Source: Anaerolineales bacterium (GTDB lineage: Bacteria; Chloroflexota; Anaerolineae; Anaerolineales; Villigracilaceae). Taken from it: a stretch of 9,954 bases of DNA. The DNA lies in NCBI GenBank assembly GCA_016789485.1, contig JAEURE010000075.1, positions 1 to 9,954 of the forward strand, in the 5' to 3' direction. The notes beneath the pieces were generated by a model. That model was given only the letters and a program-made list of their open reading frames with translations, searched no databases and was not told where the DNA came from. The position numbers and the translations under genes were made by a program. Below are positions 8,793 to 9,954 of this stretch, in pieces; within the stretch, counting starts at the first letter, position 1; each line of letters begins with the position of its first letter.

Positions 8793-8820
8793 AGTGTCAA
8801 GTGTTTAAGTGCCAGGTGTT
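8793..8820 (+). repeat. Two direct 13-bp repeats in the atpD-atpC gap
   Basis: AGTGTCAAGTGTT (8793-8805) and AGTGCCAGGTGTT (8808-8820) match at 11 of 13 positions, spaced by TA. Both contribute arms to the larger inverted structure at 8793-8850. The arrangement resembles the remains of a small dispersed palindromic element, but a single example cannot show that it is mobile or repeated elsewhere. Confidence 0.6.
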
Positions 8821-8850
8821 GAAAAATCTCAACACCTGGCGCATGACACT
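8793..8850 (+). promoter_or_regulatory. Nested palindrome (double stem-loop) between atpD and atpC
   Basis: The inner stem pairs GCCAGGTGTTGA (8811-8822) with TCAACACCTGGC (8829-8840), 12 perfect pairs with a 6-base loop. The outer stem pairs AGTGTCA (8793-8799) with TGACACT (8844-8850), 7 perfect pairs. The outer stem starts 3 bases after the atpD stop and ends exactly at GGAG (8851-8854), the atpC ribosome-binding site. No T-run follows, so it is not an ordinary terminator. It may set the lower output of epsilon relative to beta, protect or process the mRNA, or be a short palindromic repeat that landed in the gap. Confidence 0.8.
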
Positions 8851-8861
8851 GGAGAATTACT

Positions 8862-9302
8862 ATGACCATTCGTTGTGAAATTGTTTCCCAGGATCGCACG
8901 GTATTCGCAGGTGATGTGGATATTGTTGTGCTGCCTGGTGCGGCGGGTGAAATGGGTATTCTTCCCAAACACGCCCCTGTCCTCACCACTTTGAAGTATG
9001 GGATTGTCAAAGTCCGCAAGGGTGGCAAGGAAGAATTGTTCACGGTGGCTGGCGGTGTTGCCGAAGTGCAGCCTGATATTGTCACCATCCTTGCAGATGC
9101 CGCAGAAAATGTGGAAGAGATCGATGAAGCCCGTGCAGATGCCGCCCGTCAGCGAGCCGAAGAAGTGCTTGCCAAGGGTGTTCCCGCCGATACAGATGCG
9201 TATCTGGCGATGGAAGCCGCTTTACGCAAATCCAACTTACGTCTGGATGCGGTTCGCCGATATCGCAAGGGTGGTATGCGCATGCCCACCTCGGAGAATT
9301 AA
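8862..9302 (+). CDS. atpC: F1Fo ATP synthase subunit epsilon
   Basis: A 146-residue epsilon subunit, part of the central stalk and an inhibitor of ATP hydrolysis. The N-terminal beta-sandwich domain (about 1-83) shows IVSQDRTVFAGDVDIVVLPG and GILPKHAPVLTTL. The C-terminal two-helix domain (about 87-137) begins with IDEARA (87-92), which fits the I(L)DxxRA ATP-sensing motif known from Bacillus epsilon. The length is within the usual 130-145 range with a short basic tail. GGAG (8851-8854) lies seven bases before the ATG and directly abuts the base of an upstream stem-loop. No terminator follows. The next gene starts 6 bp after the stop, so it is probably on the same transcript. Confidence 0.96.
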   Translation: MTIRCEIVSQDRTVFAGDVDIVVLPGAAGEMGILPKHAPVLTTLKYGIVKVRKGGKEELFTVAGGVAEVQPDIVTILADAAENVEEIDEARADAARQRAEEVLAKGVPADTDAYLAMEAALRKSNLRLDAVRRYRKGGMRMPTSEN

Positions 9303-9308
9303 ACTCGC

Positions 9309-9954
9309 GTGGCTCTTTTTTCGAAAGACCTGGGTATAGACCTGGGTACCATGTTTACACGTCTTGCCGACAGTTCTCAAGTCCTGTTGGAAGAACCCAC
9401 CATCGTTGCCATTGAAGTGGACGATCAGAAGATGGTGGCAGCGGGTCTTGAGGCGCGTGATATGTATGGCAAGGTTCCAGACAACATCGAAGTGGCGCGT
9501 CCGCTGCGAAATGGCGTGATTGCAGACTATGAAATTACTGAAACGCTGCTTGCCTACCTTTTGCAGCGTGTAAGCGGATCCATGCGTATCTTTCGTCCGC
9601 GTGTGATGATCTCCGTTCCGTACGGAGTAACCAGCGTGGAGCGGCGTGCCGTATATGAAGCAGTGATGGAAGCGGGGAGTCGCGAGGCTTTCCTCATCCA
9701 ACAGCCACTCGCAGCCGCCATTGGCATTGATCTCCCCATCAATTCACCTTCTGGAAATATGCTCATTTGTCTGGGTGGCGGATGCACTGAAGCTGCCGTG
9801 ATGGCTATGTATGGCATCGTTGCTGCGGACACACTCCGTGCAGGCGGCATGGATTTGGATGAAGCCATTGTTAACTACGTGCGCCGCAAGTATGGTGTCA
9901 TTATTGGTCAGGTGACTGCCGAGCAATTGAAGATCCGCATTGGCGCCGCAGTTC
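9309..9954 (+). CDS. MreB/Mbl-family actin-like protein with altered ATPase site (partial, runs off the right edge)
   Basis: The first 215 codons of an actin-like cytoskeletal protein; the usual length is about 330-350. Family landmarks are the phosphate-1 loop LGIDLGT (8-14), LLEEPTIVAI (26-35), RPLRNGVIADYEITE (64-78), RPRVMISVPYGVTSVERRAV (96-115), LAAAIGIDLP (134-143), GGMDLDEAIVNYVRRKYG (179-196) and TAEQLKIRIG (203-212). In MreB the second phosphate loop reads DIGGGTTE; here it is CLGGGCTE (154-161). The usual LIEEP is LIQQP (129-133), removing the glutamates tied to hydrolysis. It may bind ATP weakly or not hydrolyse it, acting as a structural paralogue. I chose GTG 9309 because it includes the phosphate-1 loop; the next in-frame ATG (9351) would remove it. 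GGAG at 9293-9296 lies inside the end of atpC, 12 bases upstream. Confidence 0.88.
   Translation, partial: MALFSKDLGIDLGTMFTRLADSSQVLLEEPTIVAIEVDDQKMVAAGLEARDMYGKVPDNIEVARPLRNGVIADYEITETLLAYLLQRVSGSMRIFRPRVMISVPYGVTSVERRAVYEAVMEAGSREAFLIQQPLAAAIGIDLPINSPSGNMLICLGGGCTEAAVMAMYGIVAADTLRAGGMDLDEAIVNYVRRKYGVIIGQVTAEQLKIRIGAAV

Overview
The window carries eight largely intact protein-coding genes plus one gene cut by the right edge. It is densely packed and moderate in GC, with no RNA genes, insertion sequences or CRISPR arrays visible. It reads as chromosomal core sequence from a bacterium with a respiratory or electron-transfer metabolism. The style of the ATP synthase subunits, the multiheme cytochrome operon and the MreB-type gene after atpC make me lean towards Chloroflexota (Anaerolineae-like). 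That is an impression from protein style; nothing in the window proves it.

Left block (1-3341, + strand): three tightly spaced genes encode a FAD/NAD(P)-dependent pyridine-nucleotide-disulfide-type oxidoreductase, a five-helix b-type membrane protein rich in histidine, and an exported 18-heme c-type cytochrome built partly from three tandem three-heme repeats. Together they look like a chain carrying electrons from NAD(P)H or a related donor through the membrane to the outside. The block ends at a perfect 38-bp palindrome that serves as a bidirectional terminator.

Middle (3385-4787): a convergent gene on the - strand encodes a D-Ala-D-Ala-ligase-like ATP-grasp enzyme lacking the usual N-terminal motif. 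A 245-bp divergent intergenic region follows. It has a plausible sigma70-type promoter in each direction and a strong 11-bp hairpin in the atpA leader.

Right block (4788-9954, + strand): the F1 part of ATP synthase in the order atpA-atpG-atpD-atpC, followed 6 bp later by an MreB/actin-like gene that runs off the window. The Fo genes and atpH (delta), which usually precede atpA, are absent, so the synthase genes are split. Alpha carries an acidic/basic insertion of about 40-50 residues, and beta has an altered P-loop (GGAGTGKT). The atpD-atpC gap holds a nested palindrome ending right at the atpC ribosome-binding site. The MreB-like protein has lost residues normally needed for ATP hydrolysis. 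These departures, and the cytochrome module, are the parts most worth a second look.
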